DNA of 38,735 nt from Nocardia higoensis NBRC 100133 (GCF_000308595.1 NZ_BAGA01000062.1:1-38735), one strand, 5' to 3'; shown: positions 15,301 to 23,739, counted from the stretch's first letter. Notes: a model not told the origin generated them from the letters alone. Made by a program: numbers and translations.

Positions 15301-17826
15301 GTCCTCGATCAGGCCGTGCAGTTCGCGATCGGCGAGATCGTAGCGCTCGGGATCGGGTGACAGTAGCGACTGCATCTGCGAGGTCAGATCACGGGCGCGG
15401 TCGTCCTCGTAGAGGGCCCGGTGGCGCGCCGCGAGCCATCGCATCGTCTCGATCTGCGCGTTGTGCCGCTCGCGCGCGCGATGCTCTGCCCTGGCCGCTT
15501 GGTCGCCGAAGGCTTCCTCCGGCATCGGCAACCCGTGCTCGGCGACGTAATGCCGCGCGGCGGCGATATTTCCGCTGTCGAGATAGCCCGAGACCACCGT
15601 GACCGCGTCCCGCCCGCCGAACAACAGCGACAGCTCCGCGAGGGTGGCCGGGCGCACCGGTTCGTTCATCTCGTCGCGTTCCAGCTCGAACAGCGGCTCC
15701 AAGCCCTCGTTCAGCACCGTCGCCAGGGGCACTCCGCGCGACTGGCCCTCGCTCGGGTCCGCCATCCAGTTCAGCAGCCGCAGCAGTGCGGCTTCGCCGA
15801 CCGTGTTGGGTTCGACAGTGGGTCGGTAGGACTCCACCAGGGTGGCGAGTTGGTCCGCCGAGGACGCGTGATGCGCGCTCGAGCTGCGCACTCTGTCACG
15901 CAACTCGATGAAGCGGACCAGCATGTCGCCCACCTCGGCGAAATTGTTGTCCAGAGATCGCCGCGCGCCTGCGATGATCTTCTTGCGCCGCGCGTCGACG
16001 AGTTCCTTGGTCGTGGTGTCGATCAGCCGATCGCGACCGTCGCGGTCCTGCAGGATCTCGGCGGCCTCGAACACCTCCCGCCACCGCTCGTCGTCGAAGT
16101 CGGCGGCCTCGATCCCACCGTCGGACAGCCCTCGCATCGCGGTCAGCGCCGTGCCGATCAACTGGCCGGGCCGGGCCATGTGATGCAGCACCTTGGTCGC
16201 GAGCTCGAACTTGATCACCTTCTTCGACAGCGTGTCGAGCAGGTTGCTCGCTTCCTCGCCCGCCGCCTCCCACTCGGCCGCCGACCCGGCCGCCGAACCC
16301 GAGTCGGCGTCGTTGCCGAGCCGGAGACCGCGCACGCCCGCTTCCCGCGCCATCTCGATGATCTCCCTGATACCCGGCTCCAGCGCCGAGCGTTCGATCA
16401 GTGTCGGGATGGAGACCGGGAAATAGCCCAGGCTGAGGCCAGAGCGCACTGCCCCGGCGAGCAGCACCCTGGCTTCGTCGGTGTGCAGTTCGGCCACCGC
16501 GGCGTCGGTGGGGACGACCCGGGAGAGTTCGAGCGAGAGGTAGGTGGGTGAGCAGGTGAACGCCGCGCAGAAGAAGCGCAGGATCTGGTTGCGCTGCGCG
16601 GTCTCGTTCGCGGCCTCGGCCAGCAGGACCGCCGCCGCATCGGCGCGCGCGGTCAGCAGCGAGGCGATGTGGGGTGGGGCGCCGGTGTCCCACGGGTAGT
16701 TCATCGCCTCGCTCTCGGGCCCGCGGTTCGCGCGGACCTGCTCCGGGATCGGTGCCGTAGCCGGCCTTCTCGGCGCGGCGGGCTCCGGCCGCGGGGGCGG
16801 GGTGGGAGTGGCGGTCGGGGCAGGACGCTTCGGGGCCGCGGCACGCGCGCTCGCGTCGTACCGGGCGACGGGGGAGGCGGGACCCGAGCCGGCGATTCCG
16901 GATTCGGCTCGGGGCGGTCGGGAGCGGAACAGTCCGTCGATGTCCTTGGGGGCCGCCGGGCGCTCGGGGGCCGGACCGGTATCCGCGCGGTCGGCGGGTT
17001 CGGGCTCCACTATCGGTTCGATAGGTGCCACGGGTGCGGTGGCAACCTCGTGCTCGGCGGCCCGCACGCGGTCGTCCTCGGCTGCTTCCGGAGTCGTCCG
17101 ATCGACAGCCCGCTCGCCGACCAGCGACCGGATCGTTGCCGCCGGATCGTCGTCCGCCGCCGAATCGATTCCTGCCGCCGGATCATCGTCTCGCGTCGGC
17201 TCCGGGGCCGCTGCGTCCTCGGCCCGGGCGACCTTCCCTGCGTCGACGTCGACGTCGACGTCGACGGAGTCGGCCGGAGCCGGGCGGGCATCCGGCTGCC
17301 CCGGGACGGTTTTCGGCTGAGCCGGGACGACATCGATCGGACCCGACGCCGGTCCGGTGCCGTCGAGGACGGATCCGGTGTCGCTCCGGGCAAAGAAAGT
17401 CCCCGCGTGTATCTCCTCCTCACTGGCGAAGCCCAGCGGCTGCAGTGCTTGCGGGATGAGGTGGTCGAGCCCGTTGGCGCGATAGGAGGCCACGATGTCG
17501 ACGGCGGTGGCCCGGCGACGGTGGTAGTCGTCGAGATCCCGTGCGGCGGTGTCCAACATCTCGCGGGCCGCGTGCAGTGATCCGCTGTGGGTCCAGCGGG
17601 AGCCCATCGCGGAGCGGCCGAGGTCGTCGAGATGGCCGGTGGCTTCCCGCACCCAGCCGGTCGCCGATTCGAGGTCGAGGTCGCCGGGGCGGCCCGAGTC
17701 GGCGGCGTCGGCTGCGGCGCGCAATTGCCCGGCGACCGATCTTCCGCGGTCCAGCAATTCCTCGGTCCTGCGCAGGAGTTCGAGGATCTCGCTCGCGTCG
17801 ATGGCGGCTTCGCGGTCGTCCGGCAC
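12352..17826 (-). CDS. Giant multidomain STAND-like ATPase, probable conflict-system sensor
   Basis: An 1824-residue protein. Order: helical N-terminus (1-140); Pro/Ala/Asp-rich linker (about 140-375) with a VD repeat; long helical region (about 375-990), perhaps a scaffold or sensor; an alpha/beta domain (about 1005-1120) ending in FNPYTPFAGGEV; and a STAND/AAA ATPase. The ATPase starts VFVGRE (about 1131), with Walker A GGRQLGKS (Lys1159) and Walker B LLLLLDEAD (Asp1255, Glu1256). A winged-helix-like region (about 1400-1530) follows. Then comes a second, degenerate NTPase-like unit (GSDALGRGR near 1577, LLIDLGHG, TTVIVAGPG). I chose the GTG at 17826 because GAGGA lies seven bases upstream; the ATG at 17871 has no ribosome binding site and would add 15 residues. 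It overlaps the HEPN-like gene by GTGA. Function is inferred: sense an invader trigger, then switch on the partner. Confidence 0.8.
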   Translation of the reverse strand: MPDDREAAIDASEILELLRRTEELLDRGRSVAGQLRAAADAADSGRPGDLDLESATGWVREATGHLDDLGRSAMGSRWTHSGSLHAAREMLDTAARDLDDYHRRRATAVDIVASYRANGLDHLIPQALQPLGFASEEEIHAGTFFARSDTGSVLDGTGPASGPIDVVPAQPKTVPGQPDARPAPADSVDVDVDVDAGKVARAEDAAAPEPTRDDDPAAGIDSAADDDPAATIRSLVGERAVDRTTPEAAEDDRVRAAEHEVATAPVAPIEPIVEPEPADRADTGPAPERPAAPKDIDGLFRSRPPRAESGIAGSGPASPVARYDASARAAAPKRPAPTATPTPPPRPEPAAPRRPATAPIPEQVRANRGPESEAMNYPWDTGAPPHIASLLTARADAAAVLLAEAANETAQRNQILRFFCAAFTCSPTYLSLELSRVVPTDAAVAELHTDEARVLLAGAVRSGLSLGYFPVSIPTLIERSALEPGIREIIEMAREAGVRGLRLGNDADSGSAAGSAAEWEAAGEEASNLLDTLSKKVIKFELATKVLHHMARPGQLIGTALTAMRGLSDGGIEAADFDDERWREVFEAAEILQDRDGRDRLIDTTTKELVDARRKKIIAGARRSLDNNFAEVGDMLVRFIELRDRVRSSSAHHASSADQLATLVESYRPTVEPNTVGEAALLRLLNWMADPSEGQSRGVPLATVLNEGLEPLFELERDEMNEPVRPATLAELSLLFGGRDAVTVVSGYLDSGNIAAARHYVAEHGLPMPEEAFGDQAARAEHRARERHNAQIETMRWLAARHRALYEDDRARDLTSQMQSLLSPDPERYDLADRELHGLIEDGRAHLNAYRDNLRAQVRALDAAAEDKDRLLALIDAADEVLAVDFLTRLQAGSPLPAIEAETADDFTAFFPRVVEAATAAQAKNRRVVTAVRSLLRAPGAIENRHLDQGLRAWEELRETKRSGQKNEFRLLVAHVLRMIGLVPPSQSWLRDISNTQRAGFAAFEAKAAPVDRSYVPALGTQSHGRYDLTLVWHNVSPTRLLEYIPESRRTRPNIILYFGVLDTEQRRNLRALATPGKGRGFSPLVVDDAVIAWLSTRPEPGWRFTQRVTLPFTAFNPYTPFAGGEVPDEVFVGREVERAAIESPTGPMFVYGGRQLGKSALLRRVERMFNDPPEVDENNQKVRRTGRIAVYIDLKAAAIGEMLEPTKLWGELAERLKSAGVTDVGRGSSEEVVSRYIREWLAADDSNRLLLLLDEADNFLTADSRHGRNTGKSAEFPTLQGLKKLMESSNRRLKPVFAGLHQVQRFQDLPNTPIGHGGQEILIGPLRSQDAYDLVVDPMRALGYTFQSPDVVWRLLLYTNYQASLVQILCDALVRRMQTQQLPPSGGRIEITAQHVDAVYAERDVRDLIVQRFRWTINLDARYRIIALVVALNSMDAEPGASFSVSELREQCETFWEEGFAREVLPEARFVSYLDEMVGLGVLHRRDQNTDSQWGEDSYGLRSPHILGLLGTRHALDRELSEAPTLLELPHEYNPRMNRRVLGGATRISSRRSSLTDFDLAILLKRDKGVPKVRVVTGSDALGRGRVVEALTGAAREQNLQMHLLGPGDMPADPAEYAQLPRDLLIDLGHGPSHDLTGLTRALGARGNGTTVIVAGPGCLPFSPPSRAVTVVPLRRWSMEELRFWHETPFNSPELREQLHYVTSGWPDLVEEAMEHVNNGRQPKRALELVAASLRTHARAVELLDTSGADRRVVTAWAQVASTSGGFGLADPIPVSDADLTEILDGDPRPALEMLAALDLVAHTEDGWALDRVALTAAGTLLG
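17241..17266. repeat. In-frame GTCGAC tandem hexamer repeat
   Basis: About four copies of the six-base unit GTCGAC lie in tandem inside the linker of the giant ATPase gene, coding for alternating Val-Asp on the minus strand. Because the unit is two codons, copy-number change would lengthen or shorten the linker without a frameshift. Confidence 0.85.
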
Positions 17827-18103
17827 TGATGAATCCTCGCGGTCGATGGGCAGGGGCGGAGATCGGCGCATCTACGCCGGGCTGTCGTCTGCCACCACCC
17901 CGCTACCTCGCACCTCGCCGACCGCGTACCAGGACGCTGTCGCCGCCCGCGTCGTCGAGAACAGGCAGCAAACGGTCTCTCGCAGCTTAGTCAATGCCGC
18001 AAAGAGAGCCAGTCGGTCGAACAGATGACAGCGAAGCGCCCCGCGACCGCCGACCGTCGCCGCGAAAGCGAAACCACGCGAGGGCTGTTCGGTCGGCGGT
18101 CGA
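17827..18103 (-). promoter_or_regulatory. Gap upstream of the giant ATPase gene, with repeated dyad
   Basis: These 277 bp lie between the methyltransferase stop and the ATPase start, both minus strand. GCGACCGCCGAC (18043-18054) pairs with GTCGGCGGTCG at 18092-18102 and equally with GTCGGCGGTCGC at 18107-18118, which is inside the end of the methyltransferase gene; this may act as a terminator. TTGACT on the minus strand (about 17996-17991) is a possible -35, but no good -10 follows at the right distance. Confidence 0.3.
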
Positions 18104-18718
18104 TCAGTCGGCGGTCGCCACTCCGAGCGACAGGGCGGTCATGAACTTCGGGCCGGGCGCGTAGAAGGTATCCAGTTGCCGGATCCGGAACCCGTTGTCC
18201 CGCAACAACCCCGGGATGTCGCGATTGAGATTGCATCCTCCCGCGATGGCCCTTTCGATCGGATTCAGCCGGTTCTGCCAGGCCTGGACTTTCGGATCCG
18301 GTGCCAGCCCGTGCTCGACGAAGTGCAGCGACCCGCCCGGTGCGAGCACCCGCCGCACCTGCCCGAGGGCCGCATCGATCTCCGGAATCGTGCACATCGT
18401 CCATGTCGACAACGCCGAATCGAAACTGTTGTCCTCGAACGGCAGTGCCGCCCCGTCCAGCCCCGCCCGCTCGACCGGTACCCGCGAGACCGCCACTCGT
18501 TCGGCCGCCATGCCCCACCCCCGATCGGACGGCTCCACCGCACTGACCGACTGCACGGTCGCCGGATAGAACGGCACGTTCAACCCCGACCCGAACCCGA
18601 GTTCCACGACCCGGCCCCGCAGCCCAGCGCACGTCCGCGCCCGGTACTGATCATTGGCCTGCATCCCGCACACGCAATTCACCAGCCGGGGCACCACATG
18701 GTCGTCGTACCAGCCCAT
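18104..18718 (-). CDS. Class I SAM-dependent methyltransferase
   Basis: A 204-residue Rossmann methyltransferase. Motif I is VVELGFGSGLNVPFYP (about 36-51), the acidic end of strand 2 is AVEPSDRG (about 60), and ALPFEDNSFDSALSTWTMCTI (about 90-110) fits motifs II-III. GGSLHFVEHG follows. This pattern resembles the UbiE/METTL7-like group acting on small molecules or lipids; the substrate cannot be told. The ATG at 18718 starts MGWYDDHVVPRLVN. It is divergent from treZ across 133 bp. Although it lies upstream of the STAND/HEPN pair on the same strand, the 277-bp gap and ordinary family suggest it is not part of that module. Confidence 0.85.
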   Translation of the reverse strand: MGWYDDHVVPRLVNCVCGMQANDQYRARTCAGLRGRVVELGFGSGLNVPFYPATVQSVSAVEPSDRGWGMAAERVAVSRVPVERAGLDGAALPFEDNSFDSALSTWTMCTIPEIDAALGQVRRVLAPGGSLHFVEHGLAPDPKVQAWQNRLNPIERAIAGGCNLNRDIPGLLRDNGFRIRQLDTFYAPGPKFMTALSLGVATAD

Positions 18719-18851
18719 GTGTCCACTGTGGCAGGTCGCCGCCGTCCCCGCTACCGCCGCACGGCCTCGTCGTCGCCTCGGCGCGGTATGCGGTCCGGAT
18801 GGCCGGTTCGTTGCGGATGAACTCCTCGCCCGCCCGTGGGATGCTGGCGCG

Positions 18852-20591
18852 GTGACGGTGTTCGAGGTGTGGGCGCCCCGGCCGGAGTCGGTTCGGGTGC
18901 AGGTCGACGGGGTCGTGCATGGGATGACGCGGTCGCCGGACGGGTGGTGGCGGGCGCGGGTGGACGCGGGGGAGGGGGCGCGATACGGGTTCCTGTTGGA
19001 CGACGATCCGGCGGTGTTGCCCGACCCGCGCTCGCCGCGGCAGCCGGATGGCGTGCACGGGTTGTCGATGCTGCACGAGCTGGATGCGGCGGCGTGGACG
19101 GATGGGGGGTGGACCGGGCGGCCGCTGGCGGGGGCGGTGATCTACGAACTGCACATCGGGGCCTTCACCCCGGAAGGCACCTTCGACGCGGCGATCGAAC
19201 AGCTGGATCATCTCGTCGAACTAGGGGTGACCGTTGTCGAGGTGATGCCGGTCAACGGATTCGACGGTACGCACAACTGGGGCTACGACGGGGTGCTCTG
19301 GTACACGGTGCACGAGGGCTACGGCGGGCCGGACGGGTTGCAGCGATTCGTGGACGCCTGTCATGCCAGGGGGCTGGCGGTGTGCCTGGACGTCGTCTAC
19401 AACCATCTCGGGCCCTCGGGGAACTATCTGCCGAGGTTCGCGCCCTATCTGAGCGAGGGGCGCAACACCTGGGGGCAGAGCGTGAATCTGGACGGGCCGG
19501 GCTCGGATCACGTGCGCCGATACGTGCTCGACAATGCGCTGCGGTGGCTGCGCGACTTCCACATCGACGCGCTGCGCCTGGACGCGGTGCACGCGCTGGT
19601 CGACCGCACCGCCACCCACCTGCTGGCCGAGCTGGCGGCCGAGACCGAACGGCTGTCCGCGCACGTCCGCAGGCCGTTGACCCTGATCGCCGAGAGCGAT
19701 CTCAACGACCCGAAGCTGATCACCCCGCGCGCGGCGGGCGGCTACGGGCTCGACGGCCAGTGGAACGACGACCTGCACCATGCCGTGCACACTGCGGTGT
19801 CGGGGGAGCGGCAGGGCTACTACGCCGATTTCGGCAGTCTCGCCTGTCTGGCCCAGACGCTGACGCGCGGATTCTTCCACGCCGGAACGTATTCCAGCTT
19901 CCGCGGCCGCACCCACGGCACCCCGCTGGACCGCTCGCTGGTGCCGGGGAGCCGCCTGGTGGCGTTCACCTGCGATCACGACCAGATCGGCAATCGGGCC
20001 CTCGGCGACCGGCCGAGCGACTACCTCACCGGCGGCCAACTGGCCGTCAAGGCCGCGCTGGTGCTGTGCTCGGCGTTCACCCCGATGCTGTTCATGGGGG
20101 AGGAGTGGGGCGCGCGCACTCCGTTCCAGTTCTTCACCTCGCACACCGACCCGGAGATCGGCGCGGCCACCGCGGCCGGTCGCAAGGCCGAGTTCGCCGA
20201 GCACGGCTGGACCGCCGACGAGGTGCCCGACCCGCAGGACCCGGCCACCTTCGCCCGCTCGAAACTCGACTGGAAGGAGCCGGAGGAACCCGAGCACGCG
20301 CGGCTGCTGGCCTGCTACCGGGCGCTGCTGGCACTGCGACGCGAACGCCCCGACCTGGCCGACCCGTCGCTACGGCACGTGCGCGTCGACTTCGACGAGC
20401 ACGCCCGCTGGATCGTGCTGCATCGCGGCAGTGTCCACCTCGTGTGCAATCTGTCCGAGGACGCGGTGACGGTGCCCGTCACGGGCCGCAGCCTGCTGTA
20501 TTGGGAGCCGCCCACCCTGGGGCCGACCGGGACGACGGTGCCCGCGCATTCGTTCGTCGTGCTGACCGATCTGCCCGACGGCGAACGGTAA
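18852..20591 (+). CDS. treZ: Malto-oligosyltrehalose trehalohydrolase
   Basis: A 579-residue GH13 enzyme that cleaves trehalose from maltooligosyl-trehalose, the last step of the TreY/TreZ route. It has an N-terminal CBM48-like fold (FEVWAPRPESVRVQVDG), then the GH13 regions: DVVYNHLGPSGNYLPRF, DALRLDAVHAL with nucleophile Asp244, LIAESDLND with acid Glu281, and FTCDHDQIGNRALG. Length is typical. The frame is open to 18654 over the divergent gene, but homology begins at VTVFEVWAP, so the GTG at 18852 is chosen. GATGCT at 18840-18845 would be a -10 giving a nearly leaderless message. treY and treX are 9 kb away on the other strand, unlike the contiguous mycobacterial set. Confidence 0.94.
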   Translation: MTVFEVWAPRPESVRVQVDGVVHGMTRSPDGWWRARVDAGEGARYGFLLDDDPAVLPDPRSPRQPDGVHGLSMLHELDAAAWTDGGWTGRPLAGAVIYELHIGAFTPEGTFDAAIEQLDHLVELGVTVVEVMPVNGFDGTHNWGYDGVLWYTVHEGYGGPDGLQRFVDACHARGLAVCLDVVYNHLGPSGNYLPRFAPYLSEGRNTWGQSVNLDGPGSDHVRRYVLDNALRWLRDFHIDALRLDAVHALVDRTATHLLAELAAETERLSAHVRRPLTLIAESDLNDPKLITPRAAGGYGLDGQWNDDLHHAVHTAVSGERQGYYADFGSLACLAQTLTRGFFHAGTYSSFRGRTHGTPLDRSLVPGSRLVAFTCDHDQIGNRALGDRPSDYLTGGQLAVKAALVLCSAFTPMLFMGEEWGARTPFQFFTSHTDPEIGAATAAGRKAEFAEHGWTADEVPDPQDPATFARSKLDWKEPEEPEHARLLACYRALLALRRERPDLADPSLRHVRVDFDEHARWIVLHRGSVHLVCNLSEDAVTVPVTGRSLLYWEPPTLGPTGTTVPAHSFVVLTDLPDGER

Positions 20592-20655
20592 CGATCCCTC
20601 ACCAGGACATTCGGACATATTGCCCGTAACCGGTGGACACCGTTACCGTGGAGTG

Positions 20656-21873
20656 ATGAGCAACGACGCTTCGGTGCGCGGAAGCGCAGTCCCAGGGTTC
20701 GAACGACTGCTGCGCGTCTTCGCCCGGAGCTTCGGCAATCGCCCTGGCGCGGGCGCCGCGCTGTCGGTGCATCGGCACGGGGTCCCGCTGGTCGACATCT
20801 GGACCGGCGACGCGGGCACCGAACCGTGGACCGAGAACACCGGCACGATCGTCTTCTCCGCGACCAAGGGCATCACCTCCACGGTCATCCACCGCCTCGC
20901 CGATCGCGGTGAACTCGACTATCACGCACCCGTCGCCGAGTACTGGCCGGAATTCGCCGCGAACGGCAAGTCCCGGATCACCGTCGCCCAGGTCATGACC
21001 CACAGCGCGGGCTTGTCCGCGCTGCCGCCGCTGGCCACCGCCATGACCGACGTGCTCGACCACGAGGAGATGGAGCGCAGGCTGGCCGCCGCCAAGCCCG
21101 ACCGGCTGCTCGGACGACCCACCTATCACGCCATCACCTACGGCTGGCTGCTCGCCGGCCTGGCCCGCCGGATCACCGGCAAGGGCATGGGTGAGCTCTT
21201 CCGTACCGAGGTCACCGAACCGCTGGCGATCGACGGGCTGCACCTGGGACATCCGCCGGGCGGATCGACCACGAAGTACGCGCCGCTCGCGGGCAGCCAG
21301 TTCGGCGCGCTCGGCACCCCGCTGGGCAGCGCGGTGCTCGGTGGCGGGCAGCGGCTGCCCGGCCCGCTCGGCGCGGCCGCGCGGTGCCTGTTCCTGCCGG
21401 GCGCGCACAGCATCTTCGAAGGCGAGCTGCCCCCGATCCTGAGCACCGAGCTCGGCGCGGGCAATGCCGTGGCCACCGCGTCGGCGCTGGCGAGCGTCTA
21501 CGACGCGCTGGCCTGCGAGGGCGTGGTCGGCGGCAATCGCTACCTCTCGGCGGCGACGGTGCGCGAGATCGGCAAGGTGCGGACCTATCACGTCGATCGC
21601 GCGCTGTTCTACCTGCCGATGATGTGGCATCTGGGCTACCACTCGATGCCGGTGCCGGGCGCGCGCAACGGGATCGGGCACATCGGCCTGGGCGGCAGCT
21701 TCGGCTGGGCCGATCCGCGCCAGGGGCTGTCGGTCGGGTTCGTGCACAACCGGTTCTCGCTCGGTCAGCTGGGCGCCGACCAGATCATCGCGGTGTGGCT
21801 GCTGCCGTTGATCATGAGCAGCCTGCGCGGCGCGGGTCGCGAGACCTCCGAAACCCTGCGCCGCGCAGCCTGA
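20656..21873 (+). CDS. Serine beta-lactamase-fold hydrolase/esterase
   Basis: A 405-residue protein of the class C beta-lactamase/esterase family (EstB-like, comparable to mycobacterial LipE-type proteins). SATK at 68-71 gives the nucleophile Ser68 and Lys71. The Tyr motif is near YHAITYGWLL (Tyr157), and GIGHIGLGGSFGWADP near the C-terminus fits the third motif region. No signal peptide is evident, so it probably acts in the cytoplasm on a small ester. It follows treZ by 64 bp. The ATG at 20656 has GGAG only two bases before it, and an imperfect dyad (GTAACCGGTG/CACCGTTAC) lies just upstream. Its stop is 12 bp from the convergent ilvA stop. Confidence 0.88.
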   Translation: MSNDASVRGSAVPGFERLLRVFARSFGNRPGAGAALSVHRHGVPLVDIWTGDAGTEPWTENTGTIVFSATKGITSTVIHRLADRGELDYHAPVAEYWPEFAANGKSRITVAQVMTHSAGLSALPPLATAMTDVLDHEEMERRLAAAKPDRLLGRPTYHAITYGWLLAGLARRITGKGMGELFRTEVTEPLAIDGLHLGHPPGGSTTKYAPLAGSQFGALGTPLGSAVLGGGQRLPGPLGAAARCLFLPGAHSIFEGELPPILSTELGAGNAVATASALASVYDALACEGVVGGNRYLSAATVREIGKVRTYHVDRALFYLPMMWHLGYHSMPVPGARNGIGHIGLGGSFGWADPRQGLSVGFVHNRFSLGQLGADQIIAVWLLPLIMSSLRGAGRETSETLRRAA

Positions 21874-21885
21874 TTCGTCGACGGG

Positions 21886-23241
21886 TCAGGTGAGGTAGCG
21901 GTAGGCGGGGCTGCCGGGCTCCAGGCGATCGCACTGCAGCGGGGACGCCGCGACGCGTTCGAGCAGCGGCGCGAGGCCATCGGCGGTGCCCAGTTCGATG
22001 CCGACCAGCGCCGCTCCGGTCTCCCGGTTGTTGCGCTTGACGTATTCGAACAGGGTGATGTCGTCGTCCGGGCCGAGCACCTCGTCCAGGAAGCGGCGCA
22101 GCGCGCCCGGCTCCTGCGGGAAGTCCACCAGGAAGTAGTGCTTGAGCCCCTGGTGCACCAGCGAGCGCTCGATGATCTCGCCGTAGCGGGAGACGTCGTT
22201 GTTGCCGCCGGACACCAGGCACACCACCGTCGCGCCCGCCGGGATCTCCAGTTCGGCCAGGGCGGCGGTCGCCAGCGCGCCTGCCGGCTCGGCGATGATG
22301 CCCTCGTTCTGGTACAGCTCGAGCATGGCCGTGCAGATGGCGCCCTCGTCGACCTGCAGCAGGCGGAAAGCGCCTGTGCCGGGCGGGGATTCGACGGCGG
22401 TGAGCAGCGGCAGCGAACCGTGGCTGACCACCCGTCCGCCGAACCCGGTCACCGCGGCATAGGGCAGATCGCCGATCCTGCGGACCGCCGCGCCGTCGAC
22501 GAAGGGATCGATCTCCGGCAGCGTCACCGGCCCACCGGCGATCAATGCCGCGGACATGGAGGCGGCGCCCGCCGGCTCGGCCGCCAGGATGGCCGTCTGC
22601 GGCGAGCGTTCCCGCAGGTAGGTGCCGATGCCGGCGAGGCAGCCGCCGCCGCCGACCGGAACGACGACCAGATCGGGCGCCACGTCGAGTTGATCGAGGA
22701 TCTCCACGGCGATGGTGCCCTGCCCGGCGGCGGTTCGCGGATCGTCGAACGGCGGGACCATCGTGGCTCCGGTGCGCTCGACGTCGGCCGCGGCGGCGGC
22801 CGCCGCGGCGTCGTAGGTGTCGCCGACCGCGATGAGTTCGACGAACTCGCCGCCGTGCACGCGGATCCGGTCGCGCTTCTGCTTCGGCGTGGTGGTCGGC
22901 ACGTAGATCCGGCCGCGGATGCCCATGGCCTGGCAGGCGAAGGCCACGCCCTGCGCGTGGTTGCCCGCGCTCGCGGTCACCACGCCGGCCGCGCGCTCGC
23001 GCTCGTCGAGTTGCACGATCAGGTTGTAGGCGCCGCGCAGTTTGTAGGAGCGGACCGGGGTGAGATCTTCGCGCTTGAGGTAGACCCTCGCTCCGGTGGC
23101 CGCGGAGAGCCTCGGGCTCAGTTGCAGCGGGGTCGGCTCGATGACGCTGGAAATTCGCTTCGCCGCGGCGTCGATCTCGTCGGCGTTGAGGACACCGCGA
23201 GATGAGGACGGGGAATCTACGAGTTCCAGGGGATTGGTCAC
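21886..23241 (-). CDS. ilvA: Threonine ammonia-lyase (biosynthetic)
   Basis: A 451-residue PLP enzyme that deaminates threonine to 2-oxobutanoate, the first step of isoleucine synthesis. VRSYKLRGAYN holds the PLP Lys67, TASAGNHAQGVAFA binds substrate and phosphate, and PVGGGGCLAGIG is the glycine-rich phosphate loop. A single ACT-like regulatory region lies at the C-terminus (HYFLVDFPQEPGALRRFLDEVLG), as in the shorter actinobacterial enzymes, probably for isoleucine feedback. The GTG start at 23241 gives an ordinary N-terminus. In M. tuberculosis, ilvA is also next to a Ddn-type gene; here both are on the minus strand. Confidence 0.95.
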   Translation of the reverse strand: MTNPLELVDSPSSSRGVLNADEIDAAAKRISSVIEPTPLQLSPRLSAATGARVYLKREDLTPVRSYKLRGAYNLIVQLDERERAAGVVTASAGNHAQGVAFACQAMGIRGRIYVPTTTPKQKRDRIRVHGGEFVELIAVGDTYDAAAAAAAADVERTGATMVPPFDDPRTAAGQGTIAVEILDQLDVAPDLVVVPVGGGGCLAGIGTYLRERSPQTAILAAEPAGAASMSAALIAGGPVTLPEIDPFVDGAAVRRIGDLPYAAVTGFGGRVVSHGSLPLLTAVESPPGTGAFRLLQVDEGAICTAMLELYQNEGIIAEPAGALATAALAELEIPAGATVVCLVSGGNNDVSRYGEIIERSLVHQGLKHYFLVDFPQEPGALRRFLDEVLGPDDDITLFEYVKRNNRETGAALVGIELGTADGLAPLLERVAASPLQCDRLEPGSPAYRYLT

Positions 23242-23249
23242 CCGACTAT

Positions 23250-23290
23250 GCTGCCACCCGCCGATCGCGGTGCGTTCGGCGGGTGGCAGC
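23250..23290 (-). terminator. Hairpin between the Ddn-like gene and ilvA
   Basis: GCTGCCACCCGCCGA (23250-23264) and TCGGCGGGTGGCAGC (23276-23290) form a perfect 15-bp stem with an 11-nt loop, the longest stem in the window. It begins 14 bp past the Ddn-like stop and ends 8 bp before the ilvA start, so ilvA either has a very short leader or depends on read-through. Confidence 0.75.
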
Positions 23291-23304
23291 GGCGACGACC
23301 GTGG

Positions 23305-23739
23305 TCAGCGCGGTGTGAGCACGAAGACAGGGATCTGGCGGTCGGTCTTCTTCTGGTACTCGGCGTAATCGGGCCAGGCTGCCACGGCCCGTTCCCACCA
23401 CACCCGCTTCTCCTCGCCGGTGACCTCGCGCGCGGTGTAGTCGGCGACCGCCTCGCCGTCGCGCAATTGGACGTGTGGCTCGGCCTTGATGTTGTAGTAC
23501 CACACGGGATGCTTCGGTGCGCCGCCGAGCGAGGCGACGACGGCGTACTCCCCGTCGTGCTCGACCCGCATGAGCGGGGTCTTGCGCAGCTTGCCGGTCT
23601 TGGCGCCCTTGGTGGTCAGGACGATGATCGGCTTGCCGTTCAGGGTCGCGCCTTCGGTGCCGCCGGAATTCTCGTAGGTCTCGGCCTGTTCGCGCGCCCA
23701 GTCGGACGAACTCGGTGCGTACTCTCCAATCAATGGCAT
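23305..23739 (-). CDS. Ddn-family deazaflavin (F420)-dependent nitroreductase-like protein
   Basis: A 144-residue single-domain split-barrel protein. [50 protein letters not shown] is the Ddn family signature, with the [11 protein letters not shown] stretch lining the F420 phosphate site and PxWYYN near the substrate pocket. Family members use reduced F420 to reduce quinones or nitro compounds. The frame opens at 23781, but [14 protein letters not shown] at 23739 matches the usual family start; no good ribosome binding site marks it. It is followed by a 15-bp hairpin and ilvA. The M. tuberculosis counterpart beside ilvA would be Rv1558. Confidence 0.9.
   Translation of the reverse strand: MPLIGEYAPSSSDWAREQAETYENSGGTEGATLNGKPIIVLTTKGAKTGKLRKTPLMRVEHDGEYAVVASLGGAPKHPVWYYNIKAEPHVQLRDGEAVADYTAREVTGEEKRVWWERAVAAWPDYAEYQKKTDRQIPVFVLTPR

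Noticed and set aside
17241..17266. GTCGAC tandem repeat considered as CRISPR or phase-variation tract
   Set aside because: Unit is six bases with no spacers, and in-frame, so it cannot switch the gene on and off.
18104..18718. Methyltransferase as a third member of the STAND/HEPN module
   Set aside because: Separated by 277 bp with possible terminator hairpins, and it resembles small-molecule methyltransferases rather than DNA or RNA modification enzymes.
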